DNA of 64,000 bases, taken from Cryptomeria japonica (taxonomy: Eukaryota > Streptophyta > Pinopsida > Cupressales > Cupressaceae). Made by a program: the position numbers and the translations under genes. The stretch spans positions 446,316,538-446,380,537 of the forward strand of contig NC_081413.1 of the NCBI RefSeq assembly GCF_030272615.1, read 5' to 3'. Of the stretch, positions 10,833 to 23,250 are shown one piece after another. Every line of letters begins with the position of its first letter. The first letter of the stretch is position 1. The notes beneath the pieces are model-generated. The model had not been told where the DNA came from and did no database searches. It was given only the letters and a program-made list of their open reading frames with translations.

Positions 10833-13800
10833 TTACAGATACTTAAAGACATTAGCAAAAAATGTCTTCAAAAATCCTAGGTGAGTGTCCCACTCACTCT
10901 TCAAGTTATCCAAAATAGTGATGAATGCACTAAATCTATAAGCATAAATCTCTACCTCTTTTTGTTCTGATGGAATAGGTTGTCCCATAAACTTTAAGCA
11001 ATCAACCTTATTTCTTAACATGGTGTCCAACCGAAGAGCAATCAAGTTCCAGAGTTCACCAAATTTCCTAAAAGTTATATCACTATCCACATTAAGGCTC
11101 TAGATCTGATCATTTAGAGCCAATATCGGTCCTTCAACACAACTGGTTAGAGCTACATTGTGATCAAAAGACTATGATATATCAGCAAGTTTACCCTGGC
11201 AAACACTTATTTTCTTGTCTACATCTATAGTAAACTTGGGAAAAATTAGACAAGACATATAATTTACCACCTTCTGCCAATGCATCTAAAATGGTCTGTA
11301 GACTTTCATTCAATTTGTCTGTGTCATTTTCTATCATTCTCTAGAATGTTTGCATTCTAACTTCCTTAAATCTATCTAATAGTCATTTATTAGTAGACTT
11401 CTCCAAAGAATGAAAGCTGGTATTTACACTATTAATCAAATGTAACAATTTATTAGAGGGGCTAGCATTAGAATCTAACTATACACTTGGAGCCACCTTC
11501 TGCAAAACATCAACTAACATCAAAATAAAATTTTTATCTTCAGATTCAGATTTGACCAAATCCTGACTAGCCTAAGCTTGAACAACTGCTACAAGCATCA
11601 TCTTCTCTACAGGTAACATTTTTTCCAAGATTCAGAGGACCATCTAGGTTGATAGAAATATGATGTGGGGTCCTTGTGACTACAGGAGTGTCAATTGCTA
11701 GATCAACAACTCCTTTACCCTTGTCTACCTCAACATCCTTTGCTTCATCTTTCTCAGCTTCCTTTTTCTCTTCTCCATCCTCTTTATCTTGTGCACTAGT
11801 GTTACCACTTGGTGCAGTATCATCCTTATGAATCTCAAGGATTACGGAATTGTCTACCACCAGATGATTCTTTTCTTGTCTTACCATCAAGAGTTATGTT
11901 GCCTTGATCTTTTGAATGTTCCTCAATCTGAGTTTCATCCTTATAATCACTGAAAACACCTTCTTTTTTCTTGTGCAACTGAGAAGAATTCAATGCATCT
12001 TTGTATAAAGGATCATTCACAATTATTTTTCTTCATAATTCTTTTGTCTCCTTTCTCACCTCTTCCATTCTCCCAATCATCAACCTGTTTAACCTGTTTT
12101 TGGTTCTAAATTATTTCTTGTTAGCCTCTTGACTTCCTCCAGGGTGATATAGGTACAAACATTTATTAACTCTCTTTCCTTCATTTCTCTATCAATCTTA
12201 CTAGCTCTTAGGCTCCTTACATCAATAATGTTGAACATATTCATAGGGATACTACACCCTAATTCAATAAAAGTTTTTATAAAGTTATGCAAGTATAAAA
12301 CAACAATTTGTTCAATATTTCTCTAATCTCCTTCATCTAGATGTTCATAATAAGCTCCAAGATTCTTTAAGTTTCCATCAATAATTATTTTATCTATTAA
12401 TTGGTCTATTGATAGTGGAGGAACAATTGTGTATTTACCTTGTAAATCACCAGATTCAAGGTCTTTATCAAGTTGATTTTTAACCTATCTTCCTCTCTTG
12501 GTTCTTCCGGCAGGGGCAGGGGTAGGGGCAGGTTTAGATTTAGATTTCTTCCTCACCACTCTAACAAATTCACCTTTCTTCGTAGCCTTGCCTATCTCCT
12601 CCTCTGACTTGGTCTTAAAGGTGACCAGCGATACAACAACATAAGTCCATTTGGGCTTCTCCTTTTTCTTCAACACTCCCTTTCTAGATGGGCTCTTCCT
12701 TGAAGATGGTGCAACCAAAGAAGGGATAGCCTTAGTTTCATTTGGTTGAGCTTTGGAGGGAACCAGATCGACCTTAGGCTTCTTGGTTTCCTCTTTATAT
12801 TTAATTTGAGCATTCTTCTCTCTGGCTTGCATCACCTCCTCCTAGGTGAATCCCATCTAAACAACTACTTCCTCATAAATCTTGGCAACCTTTCTCTTCC
12901 TAGAGGGGGCTATGAATTGTTTGTGCAATTCTAGGTATTTTTCCTTGAATGCGCAAAACTTTACTTCCTTTTCATCTACTGGCTGACACAAAATGTGATG
13001 AGCATAGACATCTAGAGTAACGACATCAACTTCATTACCCTTTGTAAGAATTCACATAGTCCTTGGCTCAACTGCTTCCATCAAGCATTGATCCTTATCA
13101 ACCATGAAATAGATTGTCTCATACTTCTCCACCATTTATTTTGGAATTATCTCTTTTCTTTTCATTGCAGCTTGGAAAGTTTTAAAGTAACCCCAAAGAC
13201 TAGATATCCTCATTGTGGCATCACCAATCCCCATAATCCCTTCCTAGATTTACCTAGCAACTGGCCTGTCATAGGCCCATTGGACCTTTCCTTAAACACC
13301 AGGTATTTTATTCATGAAATATGAAAAGAGTTCCAACTTAAAGGTGTGCTTATTGTCTTGTTTGATTTTCTTCAAATTGCTTAACAACTCATTCAAAAGG
13401 ACAATACACAAGTCATACCTCTTGTCTTCCTTGAACATCTCATATGTAGAGTATATGGTTGTACCAGAGACAGTTTTGTCTGCTTGACTAGTAAAATTTG
13501 TATTTGACCACCATTGATGCAAACTTCACATCATTCTCTAGAATGTTATTTATTGTCATCGCTTAGCTATCAAACTAGGAACCAGTGGCTACAATCATGG
13601 TGTTGTTTGATATCTTCCTTAGACTAGGAACTTCACCGGATGAGCACAGACAAGTCACGCTCTAGATTTCTTGCTTGGTAATCTTGTGAGGATTTTCTAA
13701 CCACATAAACTCATCATGGATTCGACTAAGTACAATCTGGATCCATTATTTCTCATTAAAAGTCAGAAAATGCACAAATTGAGAAAAACCCTTCACCCAC

Positions 13801-14069
13801 ATATGCTGAAATTCCAGCTTGAGGCTTCCCAAGCTATCTACGAGATGATTTTTATACAAGTTCAACATGTCTGCACTCCCGAGTTCATCAAGATCATAGT
13901 GAATGTATGCCTTAATTTCCTCGTTGTGAAGAACACCTTAGGGTATAGAGGAAAATGCTCCTTCAGGATCATCCTTGATAGATTTAAAAGGATATTTCTT
14001 AAAAAAAATTTGATCTTTATCCTTAATCTCCACAACAAGCGGGGTAGAAATTCTAGAAATTGAAGCCAT
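10833..14069 (-). pseudogene. G ORF2: large pol-less protein (degenerate)
   Basis: Start ATG at 14069 (MASISRIST..) and terminal stop at 10833, about 1,079 codons. The N-terminal domain aligns with B ORF2: DDPEGAFSSI (DDSTGAFSKI in B), then IVLSRIHDEFMWL and a KITKQEI block (about 13660-13740), then MTINNILENDVKFASMV (about 13540), then YEMFKEDKRYDLC..LLNELLSNLKKIKQDNK (13300-13450). A lysine-rich region follows at 12485-12835 (RKSPSRKGVLKKKEKPKW; VRKKSKSKPAP). Next come a helical block (12089-12292), an acidic Lys/Glu/Asp stretch (11700-11900) and a helical C-terminus (10833-11090). Stops and frameshifts are frequent. No enzyme motif seen; function unknown. Sequence similarity to B is low outside the N-terminal domain, but order and length are kept. 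Confidence 0.75.
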
Positions 14070-14461
14070 TTTGAAATTAGGGTTTATAGATTTTGATAGT
14101 CTGAAATAGATAAATACCTTAATTCACAACTGGGAATACTTATTCACTTCAGAATCATTGAAATCATTGTTAACTTTTCTCGTCTACTCTGCACTACTCT
14201 CTTGATCACATTGTGATGAATGAAGCTTTGAAATTCCCTTTTAACCTTTAGAAACCTAACTTTCCTTTGTAATAAATATTGCAACCGGTTACCTTGATTT
14301 TCATGAAGTTTCTTACTAGAGCATCAAATCTTTATTGGAACTTCTAGATAACATCTACATATAGGATTTAAGCCTTCTGCAACCTTCTGGAATCAATTGC
14401 AGATCACCGAAGAGGGGTTTCTTAGAATTTTCATGAAAATTTTCCCCTAGGGCATAAAGCC
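14070..14461 (-). other. G spacer between ORF1 and ORF2
   Basis: About 390 bp without a conserved frame, close in length to the spacers of B1 and B2 (about 375 bp). I see no gene in it. Confidence 0.55.
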
Positions 14462-15622
14462 CTAGCTACTGGATGAAGATCCTGCATCGGATTCGGGTGT
14501 AGATCCATTGCCTTCTTTGGATTCATCTTTTTTGACCCACATCTTCTCATGCTTGTCCCTGATCTCTTATACCTTAGCCTTTCCCTTCTCATCTGATTTG
14601 TTCTTGTCTACCAAAGCACTATTCTTTCTTTTGCAATATTTTGCAATGTGACCAATTTTATTGCATGCACGACAAACAACATTTGGCATAGGTCTGAAGT
14701 TCATTTGATTTGGTCTCATCTTGCACTAGTTATAAATATGTCTCAACATCCCACATACATAAAACCTCTTGTTTTGAAAGTTATTCATTATTGCTCTACA
14801 CATAGTTGACTTGTGACCAAAATCGTTACATATAAAACACTAACCAATAAAGGTAGGACCAATTTTCACATTATTCATTCCATTATTTATCCTACTTCTA
14901 CATTGATTTGCCATATGGCCAAATTTATTGCAAGTAAGGAATCTACCATTGAATTTATGAGCATTAGGTTGTCTTACCAAAGGATTCTTTCTCGTCTTCT
15001 GATTAGGTTTTGCATTGCTTTGTTCAGATCTAGAGGATTCTCCTTTCTCATATCCAAGTCCTCACATGTCCTTTCCATGTCTCTGACTTTCTATCATCTC
15101 ATCAAGCCTTGCTAATATAGCATTGAATTTATCTTTGTATTAATTAGCGGTACCAAGTTCATCTCTTAAGGCAATAATTTGTCTTTCAAGTTCTTGACCA
15201 TTATTCCTTGATTGTGTCAATTCCAGCTTCAACTGATAATTCTTATAGGTAGGCGTAAATCATTCATCTTATCTTTCCTTCAATGATTAAGCTAGATTCT
15301 CTTCATTCTTCTTCTAGTCCTCAATCTCCTTAGTCAGCCTCATCACAATGGATTGCATCTCATTATTGAATACAACATTCTCCCTCTCAAGCTTGACAAC
15401 TTCATCAACTTTACCCTAATTTTTCATGATCTGATCTTCTTTCTCCTTCAGCTTGTCCATCAATTCGTTCCTCTTAACTCTTAAAGTGTTCACTTGATCC
15501 TTCAATTCATTAATGAAATCATCAGCAACATTCAGGTTTCTCTTCAAGGAATTAATCTCATTTATTGCTGCATCAAGATCTTCAAGTGCCACACTAAGTT
15601 TTCTTTCAAAATTAGAATGCAT
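14462..15622 (-). pseudogene. G ORF1: coiled coil plus CCHC knuckle array
   Basis: Start taken at 15622 (MHSNFERKLSVALEDL) and stop at 14462-14464 after a Ser-rich end; 387 codons. The start could lie upstream, since the frame is open to 15709. The N-terminal part is a coiled coil (LKDQVNTLRVKRNELMDKLK near 15420-15480). Four knuckle positions match B: TCNKFGHMANQC (first Cys lost, about 14900-14940), CFICNDFGHKSTMC (about 14800-14840), YVCGMLRHIYN-stop-C (degraded, about 14730-14775) and CRACNKIGHIAKYC (about 14640-14680). A charged tail follows (KHEKMWVKKDESKEGNG). A nucleic-acid-binding gag-like role is inferred. Confidence 0.78.
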
Positions 15623-15677
15623 TGATTCAATCTCCCAGACCTTCCTCAAGCGTTTAGGCTTCCTTAGAGGAACTAGG

Positions 15678-15690
15678 CTCTGATACCGAT
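15678..15690 (-). promoter_or_regulatory. G primer-binding site, initiator Met tRNA type
   Basis: Minus strand reads ATCGGTATCAGAGCC directly inside the 5' LTR, one base off the TGGTATCAGAGCC consensus. Confidence 0.83.
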
Positions 15691-16648
15691 TTTTGGAATC
15701 AGTGATCACTAAGAGGGGGGGTGAATCAATGATCTACCAGTTTGCAAATTTTCTGACTTAGCTTTGAACCAGTTGAAGCATAAACATAGAACTGAAATGC
15801 AAGAACATAAATCAAAAAACCACAAAATCATGAGATCAAAATTTTTACATGGAAATCCAAGTGGGAAAAACCATTGTGGGATTTAAACCCACAATATTAT
15901 TCCACTATGTCTAGTAGTAAAATAATATTACAATATGGGGAATGCACAAGCATTCACGCACATTAACTAGAGCTCACAACTCAAATACAATAAGGGATAC
16001 AACCCCGGAAGGCTCACTACTTGATAAATCAATTAAAATGATTAATTATAGAAAATGAACTCCAAAATAGCATCTACAATTCTTGGATGAGTTCTAGTTA
16101 AGTGCCAAATCCATTGATTGTCTCTCTTCTTCTGTTCTCCTCTATTTTGTCCTATTCTCTATCTTAGTGAGCAACCCGACAAGAATGCACATGTTAAACT
16201 ATGCTACAAATGATTTTTGATCACCACTCTCTCGCATATAATCATACCATACATTAAAAATATCATCTACACCAGACTTGTATATCCAAAATCATAAAAT
16301 CGATCATTTATCAAGTTGGCCTATTGATGTAACATGCAATCACATGTCGGCTTGACTAGATCACTAAAGATAAATGTGGATAGCCAAAACAATGATAAAA
16401 TGATGTCTCCATGTCAGCTCAATCATCCCATACATGATTCATAACACCACAATCACCAAAAAGATTCCACACCAAAACTTCTCTATTCAACTTGAAATAC
16501 CTATTAACTGGCTACCGGTTGATGTTCTCTTCCAAAAATAAAGATCCACGATTATTGGATGGGAATCTCATGAATAGTTTCCATAAATGGAAACCCTAAA
16601 CCAATAATCAATGATCAAAAGCCACCAAATGAGTGTCAATTGCCAATA
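15691..16648 (-). repeat. G 5' LTR
   Basis: Starts TTTTGGAATCAGTGATCAC (TG decayed to TT) and ends ATTGCCAATA. Partner of 9640-10598. The shared motif ACTAAGAGGGGGGGTGAATC is at 15708-15727. Target duplication atgtg follows. Confidence 0.9.
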
Positions 16649-17418
16649 ATGTGCTCCTTGTTTGATAAGCTCAACTAGGAATCTACTTGAAATAATTTTG
16701 ACAAGTTTTTCTAACATTTATTGATTGTAGAGATCTTCTACATTTTTTTTCAACCATGGAGAGTGTTCGGGTTGGTCCACCTATTTTGTGTCTAGGTGGG
16801 ATTATGGTTGATGTAAATATTAGGATCATGTAAATCACTTCTTTGAGCTACCATCTTTTATTTTTGAGAATGAGCAAAGACCATGCATGAGTAATCCCAA
16901 AATGACCAGAGGGGAGATGATGATTTGAAACTGGTTAGATAGACTTGATCAAGAAAGTGATGAAATGATGAGGACAAGGACATCGAAAAATAAATTTATT
17001 AGATTCAAGACTGATTTAATTTTGATTGAATTGTATTTCATTAGATTATCCTTGGATTAGGAAAATATTTATTTGGATTAGGATGAAACCCTAGTTGTAA
17101 TGCTTGCCACGAAAACCCTAGAGAACTAAACACGTAATCTAAAAAAAGGGATAATTTTATTTTTTTTAAGTAAATAACATTCCAACAATATTAATACATT
17201 ATTCATTATGAAAGTATATACATAGATTATACATGATCACATGAAACTAAGTGCACAAGTGGAATAAATAAAAAACATATAATAAAATCTTCCCTAGGGT
17301 ATCATAACATCATTATTCAACCACAACATCAATAGAACTATAGAACAACTAACAATGATTCATATTTATTACTTCTACTTATTCTAACATTCCTTACATC
17401 ACATATATAATGAAAAGT
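16649..17418 (-). pseudogene. Element X: N-terminal gag and leader
   Basis: Minus-strand reading from a possible ATG near 16858 gives a broken frame (MVAQRSDLHDPNIYINHNP, stop) that reaches the G insertion with EKLVKII..ELIKQGAHFLIEFE across the junction when G and one atgtg are left out. This fits the start of the X gag. The region 16860-17418 has no open frame and looks like the 5' leader of X, cut by the start of E at 17419. Assignment of the leader is inference. Confidence 0.5.
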
Positions 17419-19074
17419 TGTAGTGTCATGAAATTGCGACCCTTCCAATTGTCGACCACATTAGGGTCCTCACACACACGATCCAAATCCCTAAGCCTGA
17501 TTGGAGACCAAACACTTGCTTGACACCTGAGAACTGCATCTTTCATGCCCTCTGCATTGCCTTAACTATATTCTAACCTGGGAAAAAGGGCAAGACAAGG
17601 GCATGGTGCCCTTGTCTCCTACCCTATTTTGGGGAAGGACCCTTCAAATTATGCTTTGGTGGTTGTGCATTGAGCGGGAAAACTCCCCTAGTGTTGGCCT
17701 ATGATGGAAAATCAGTCAATTAACCCTAATTGACAAGTATATATGTTTCATTTTCCCACTCATTTGGATAATTTCAACGGTTGAAAAAGTTGGATAAGCG
17801 ATAAGGTCGACATAAGTTCAAGCATTTAGGCATTCCTTTCCAGCATTGAGCATTCTCAAGTCTCCCTCCAAAACTAGGTGTTGCATTCAATTCAAGGATT
17901 CAACCATTAAAAAGGAGATTCATTCCAACATTCAACTTCATACAAGCAATTCTATCAACATTTCTATCACAACCTCCCTTGAGGTGATTTATAGTTCAGT
18001 CTTTCATTTACATTTACTTGCAAGTACTTTCTTTCATCATTTGGTTAATTCCAAAACTGGGGTTTGACCTGAAGGCCAACCCCCAATCCCAACACTTTTC
18101 CCTCTCTTTTTTGTGTTTAGGTTGTAGGTGTGCAACTGTGCTTTCAGAATTGGACTTCGTTTGTAGAGGTGGAAAAATCCTTTTTCATTTCACAGATTTT
18201 TCAAAGGATTGTGTACACTCCCGCCATGGTCCAGGCAACTTTTTCTCAGATTTGTAGGGTGGCTTTGTCTCAACATATTATTACTAGATCTAGGTGCACA
18301 AATTCATCCTATCATTCTATCTCAAGTTATAATCATATCTTTGTCACTTTTCCACTTGGTCATAAGTACACAATTCAATAAATTCAAATCTCATTCCAGA
18401 AGAGGGGATTAACTTACCATCACTCAGAATTCAATCTCTTTCTCTGGAAGTTGAATCTAGTGCATTTCCCCCCCTCTTCCAATGTAATGCGTGAATTTTT
18501 TTTGAAGGGAAATCTAAAGTGAAACTTTCATCTCTCTTTAGATGGAAGAAAAGCTTTCCTCTAGATCTCCAACATTCACCTTTTTCAACATTACAAAAGT
18601 AATCATATAAAATCCATTAAATATCTTTCAACATCAATAATGTCTCTAACTCTTACATTCATCACTACATGAGTCCTCATTACAATGATCTTTACATCAT
18701 GCACAATTGATCATTATAAATATATAATATTTGTTACATATAGGAAATCATGATATATAACTGCTCCAAGAATCCATATCTCAAGAGTTGAAGAAAAGTA
18801 GAAGTATCCATCTCGCTCACAAACATCCAATGAAGAGAAAATATTGCAATACAAGAAGGCATCAATAACCCAACCATGTGGAACCATTAGGAACCATCCA
18901 CATGCTTTGGATAATGATATAAGGCCCCACACACACTAAGCTTAGACTAACACCTATCTCCCAAAGAAACACATCCAGAGAACATAAACAAAGATTATCA
19001 ATACAACACATAAGATCAAACACAAAATAAGACTTGCCAGAGACTTCTATAAAACAAAGGCTAAGACCAAAGAT
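17419..19074 (+). repeat. E 5' LTR (minimum extent)
   Basis: 17419-18713 matches 32109-33348, and 18714-19074 matches 53887-54250, the two halves of the 3' LTR split by C. The match ends at GGCTAAGACCAA only because F begins there in the 3' copy, so the true LTR end lies at or after 19074. A TATA-like run TATATATG is at 17739. Short plus-strand ORFs between 17846 and 18412 recur in the 3' LTR with indels and are not conserved, so I do not call them genes. Confidence 0.85.
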
Positions 19075-20491
19075 ACAAGTAGGGGAAAGTTTCACTATAT
19101 GTCATCATCAATGTTATCTTGTTAGTCTCTCTAGACCCTAGTGCCATGTGAAATCCATGGAAAACCAACTCAACCTTTTCTGAAGACAAGGGAGTAGAGC
19201 CACACCAACAAGGCATTCCTAATCTCATCCCAAGTCTAAACTAGCACTCAAGGCCATGAGTGGGGCACCATAATTATCTTGTTAATGTGAGATCTATCCA
19301 ACCCTTAAATAAAATTCATTAATTTTATCTTATTTAACCAGTAAATCCCAATGACATCTCCTAGCAACCACTTACAAGCCCCAATACTCACTTGGAAGTG
19401 ACTTCCCTTAACATGATCCTATGTATAGGGATAAATACAATCCATTAACCACCATAGATATCTCAAAATCATCTAGTAATGCATAATCAAATTGCTTCCC
19501 ATACAATAATCTAAACCAATATAATAAGTTGTTTCTCCAAACATAATATTCCAATAAGATATATTAAGAATACCAAATAAATCCTCTAAAACCAATTAAA
19601 GAATTGTGGAAGAACATCATAAGGAAACACAGATCAAATCCCAAAAAGTAATTCAAAAATTAAAAAAGATGATTTTAGCACATTCAAACTCTATTTCATT
19701 GGATTTTGTGCAAATTTCAATCAATTTCATTCAAATTCAAAATTTTGAAAATTAAGTGGTTAGGCCATAAAACCCTAATTTTCAAATTTCATTGGATTTT
19801 GTGCAAATTTTAATCAATTTCATTCAAATTCAGATTTCTAAAACATTCTCCAAGGTGTCCCTCCCCTTTAGGTGTGACTCTTTTCAAATTTGCAATTCAA
19901 TTGCTCTTTTGGTTCAAAACCCTAATAGGGTCCTATTATCATATTTGAACCTTAATTTTGCCTATCTAGAAATCGTAAAATTTGCCAATTTTTGGGGGTT
20001 AGCTTTAAAATCATCGTAATATTCATCCTTGAAAATTTCAAAAAAAATTGGTCAAACCATGTGCATTCCCGCCATGGTCCTTGACTTTTTTCCTAAAATT
20101 TTGAGAGACTATTATGACTGCATTTAATAACCTAAATCCAGAAGATTGGTTGATTTTGGCGATTTTTGATCCCTCTAACATCAAAAATACCTCCAAAATT
20201 CAACATTTTAAATTTCAAGAAAATTTTTAAAATTAAGAGGTTAATTATAATCAGCCCTGATTTCAAAATTTTTGTTTTTGTTAATTTCAAAATTAAGTGG
20301 TATCCCCCTAGCCCTAATTTTAAAATTCTAATTTCCTTTGATTTATGATTTTGGAAATTGTGTCATTTTCTTCTTCCAACAAAGTTCAAATTGTTTAATA
20401 ACTTTATTTAATCATTATTTTCTTTAATTTTACATTAATCAATTTTGTAAGCTTTGTTCAAAATTCAAAATTTTAATTTTCCCTCTATTGC
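19075..20491 (+). other. E: rest of 5' LTR or leader, non-coding
   Basis: 1.4 kb of AT-rich sequence between the last LTR match and the gag start. No convincing primer-binding site or LTR end could be fixed. It contains a second copy of a short LTR motif (TCCCGCCATGGTCC at about 20069, as at 18220) and a repeated CATTGGATTTTGTGCAAATT (19698 and 19790). No supported gene. Confidence 0.5.
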
Positions 20492-22307
20492 ATGAGTTTC
20501 ACCACTATTAGTCCTACCAACACTATCCCTGTTAGATGAATCATTAGAATTAAGGCCTCCCAAGGTTTAATTACCAAGGAAATGGAGCCTAATTTGGGTG
20601 ACTTCTTTAACAAGGATAATGCTAATTCTTCCCATCCTAATCATGAGCCCATTTATCCCATTGATTAATCCCATGATGAAGAAGAAGATTTGACTAGAGT
20701 TTCCATAGATCAAATTTCAAAATTAGACAATCAATTTGATAACTTTCAACAATGGATGTCCCATGAATACCCTAATAGTGAAGCTCTTCCATTAATTTAA
20801 GGCCTTAAACACATGATTCAAAGTGACAAGAATGGAATTGATGTATTGCATGGCATTTCTCATATTTTTTATTCTAATTTCATACCTATCACAAGTTGCG
20901 TTGAGAACTTAAGTTATTCCTAACCTTCAAATCAAATCAATTCTTCTATTCCTTTGACCACTTCAATGGATAGTATTCCTACTTTGACTTCAAACATTAT
21001 GGCTACATCAACTCAAAATGTCATTCCTACAACAATTGGTCATGGGGGAAATCACTCTTCTTCATTTAATCCTCCATATTTACCTATGTCTTACATAAGT
21101 ATTCCTATTATTCCTCAACCAATTAATGTGACACAAGGGGGTAATTCATTCAACAATTTTTTTCCTCCTTTAACTATCTCGTTTCCTACACACCTATGCC
21201 TACTTATCATAATGTCCCACCACCTTATTCTCAATACATGCCTTCCTTCAACAACATCACACCACCTTCTTAGTCAACCATGTCTAACATCAATTCTTCT
21301 ACCAAAGAAACCATTAACAATCTTGCTCAAACCATGTCTTCCTTACAACAACAAATTGCTTCTATGAGTCAATCCAAGTTTAGTGTTCCCACCTTTGATT
21401 TTGCGAGCCCGCTTTCTCTTGATATTGTTCAAGTCGTACAACCTAAGAATGTTAAGGTCCTTCACTTAGAACTCTATAATGGAAAAGGTGATCCTCTCAC
21501 ACATGTCAAAACATTTCAAACCTTGTGTACTGATTTTTCTTATGATAAAAGATTGCTTGTGAAATTGTTTACAAGAACATTAAGAGATAAGGCTCTACAA
21601 TGGTATTTCTCTTTGCCTTCTTATTCCATCACTTGTTTTCAGCAACTAGGAAATGCTTTCATCCAACAATTTCAAAATAACATTGGTCGTAAAATGACTT
21701 TCACTAATTTAATGCATTGAAAACAAGGTGTTAAAGAAAAAGTGATTGATTTCATTAGTAGATATAAGCATTTGTGTGCTCAAATTTTTTTTCATGACGT
21801 GATAGTGATATTCAATGAATATTCATTTCTAATTTGCAAATAGATATCAAGGAAAAGCTTATTTTGTCTAAGTTTACTTCCTTTGCGTAGTTGTGCACAA
21901 CACCCCACAATTATCAACTGGTTGTGAGTCAAATGGATCAATCTACTCCTATGGCTCCGAGTGATAAGGGGGAGAGTGTTCAACAACCATTTTCAAAGTT
22001 CAAACCAACAAAAGGCTTCATCAAGTTCAATGATACAATCAACAACAACAATGTGAATGCTACAACAGGTGTGCCTTCTATTTCTAAAAAAGAGAAAGAC
22101 AATTTACTCCTTTGAATGAAATTTTATATAGTATTATGTCTCAGTTGTTGCAAAAAAATGTTATCAAACTTCCTCCTATTAAACAAGTTGATCCTTCTAA
22201 ACTTGCATCCCCTTATTTTGATAACAATTCCTTTTGTCAAATTCATCATCATCCTGGTCATGATATTGAGAATTGTTTTGCATTGAAAAGTAAGATTCAA
22301 GATTGAT
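20492..22307 (+). pseudogene. E gag (degenerate Gypsy type)
   Basis: The start codon at 20492 opens MSFTTISPTNTIPVR-stop, and the frame resumes as SKLDNQFDNFQQWMSHEYPN (about 20720-20780). The capsid-like Retrotrans_gag core is at 21420-21720: LELYNGKGDPLTHVKTFQTL, then LVKLFTRTLRDKALQWYFSL and LGNAFIQQFQNNI. A frame change follows, and the gene ends with FCQIHHHPGHDIENC plus ALKSKIQD (about 22230-22306), the C-x3-H-x4-H-x4-C knuckle of plant Tat/Ogre-like gag. At least four stops and several frameshifts. It would form the particle shell of the element; it cannot encode it now. Confidence 0.82.
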
Positions 22308-22953
22308 AATGATACTATATATGTGGTAGGTGTGAATGATAAAGAAAATAAATCTGTAGCTCCTCCTAATCAAAATCTTAAAATTTTTACTGATCCTTTG
22401 CCTTCTCATACCTCTAGCATGATTGAGACTAAGCATACTTCTTTCTCCTCTGAGGAATTAACATCTATGGCTCTGAACTTAGTACATATGGAAGAAAAAA
22501 AAGATACGCCTAAGGATTTTTGTAGTATATTTGACCCTAGTGAGATCATTAAAGCACCTGATGGCCCTTTATACATAGTTGCAAATATTAAGGATATCCC
22601 TTATCATGGCACTCTTGTTGATCCCTCTTGCATGGTTAACATCATCACTGAGGAGTATCTTTTTACTTTACAATTTCATAAACCAATATGATGCCTCTAA
22701 TGTAGTGGTGAAGTTATTTGATGGATTCTCTTGTCCTAGCATTGGCTATATCACCCTTCATGTTAAAGTTCATACTAAATCTATGGATTTTTACTTTGTT
22801 ATCATACCCTCTTCTGAGAAATTTCATGTGAAGTTGGGCTATCCTTGGCTATCTTCCATGATGGTTATTTCTTCTCCAATCCATAAGTGTTTGAAATTTC
22901 CTCACAATGGCAAAATCATAACTATGAATCAGAGCTTATTTAGACCTTCTTAA
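22308..22953 (+). pseudogene. E protease-like region
   Basis: After the knuckle the reading continues through VGVNDKENKSVAPPNQ and a linker to PLYIVANIKDIPYHGTLVDP (about 22560-22624), then SCMVNIITEEYL, and across a frameshift near 22690 to YDASNVVVKLFDGF..FVIIPSSEKFHVKLGYPWL (to about 22850). This matches the order of Gypsy retropepsins: an LVDxGS active site and a final LLGRPWL block. Here the active site reads VDPS instead of D-S/T-G type, so activity is unlikely. Confidence 0.7.
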
Positions 22954-23250
22954 AGAAGCCCTGGCATTCCTATTGATTTCTTTTGGCCTAAGAAATTTCA
23001 ATCTCTTCCATCAAGGAGCGATTCTCTTTTTCAATATTATAAAAAATGGAAGAAAGATATGATTCTATCCTTAATTCAACCTAGATCCTCAACAATTGAC
23101 ATTCCTATCATACTTGATGATAAAGTTCTTCCCCTCATGGATAGAACTAATCTCCCTCTTATGGAAGGTCTTCAACCTATTCCTATGGATGTTATTGTAC
23201 CTTGTCCTAAGAAGAACAACACTATTCCTCCTAAGGTTACACCTGTACCT
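22954..23250 (+). pseudogene. E post-protease tail, left part
   Basis: Degenerate coding-like sequence (IDFFWPKKFQSLPS..YKKWKKDMILSLIQPRSST) with Pro-rich content. It runs into D1 at 23250 and resumes at 30652. No RT motif is present. The left copy of the D1 target duplication (tacct) is 23246-23250. Confidence 0.55.

Larger units (their letters stand above)
9640..16648 (-). mobile_element. G: pol-less two-ORF LTR element, relative of B
   Basis: Minus-strand LTR element with LTRs 9640-10598 and 15691-16648, flanked by atgtg at 9635-9639 and 16649-16653. It has a Met-type PBS at its 5' LTR, a polypurine tract at its 3' LTR, and two long degenerate frames in the same order as in B: coiled coil plus knuckles, then a long ORF2. 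No pol domain is present. LTR sequence and most protein residues differ from B, so this is a separate family, not another copy. Confidence 0.92.

Noticed and set aside
18714-19095. Minus-strand ORFs rich in Cys/Phe/Leu, with a matching ORF at 53980-54204
   Set aside because: They are two copies of the same E LTR segment, not a conserved gene; frames differ by indels between the copies.
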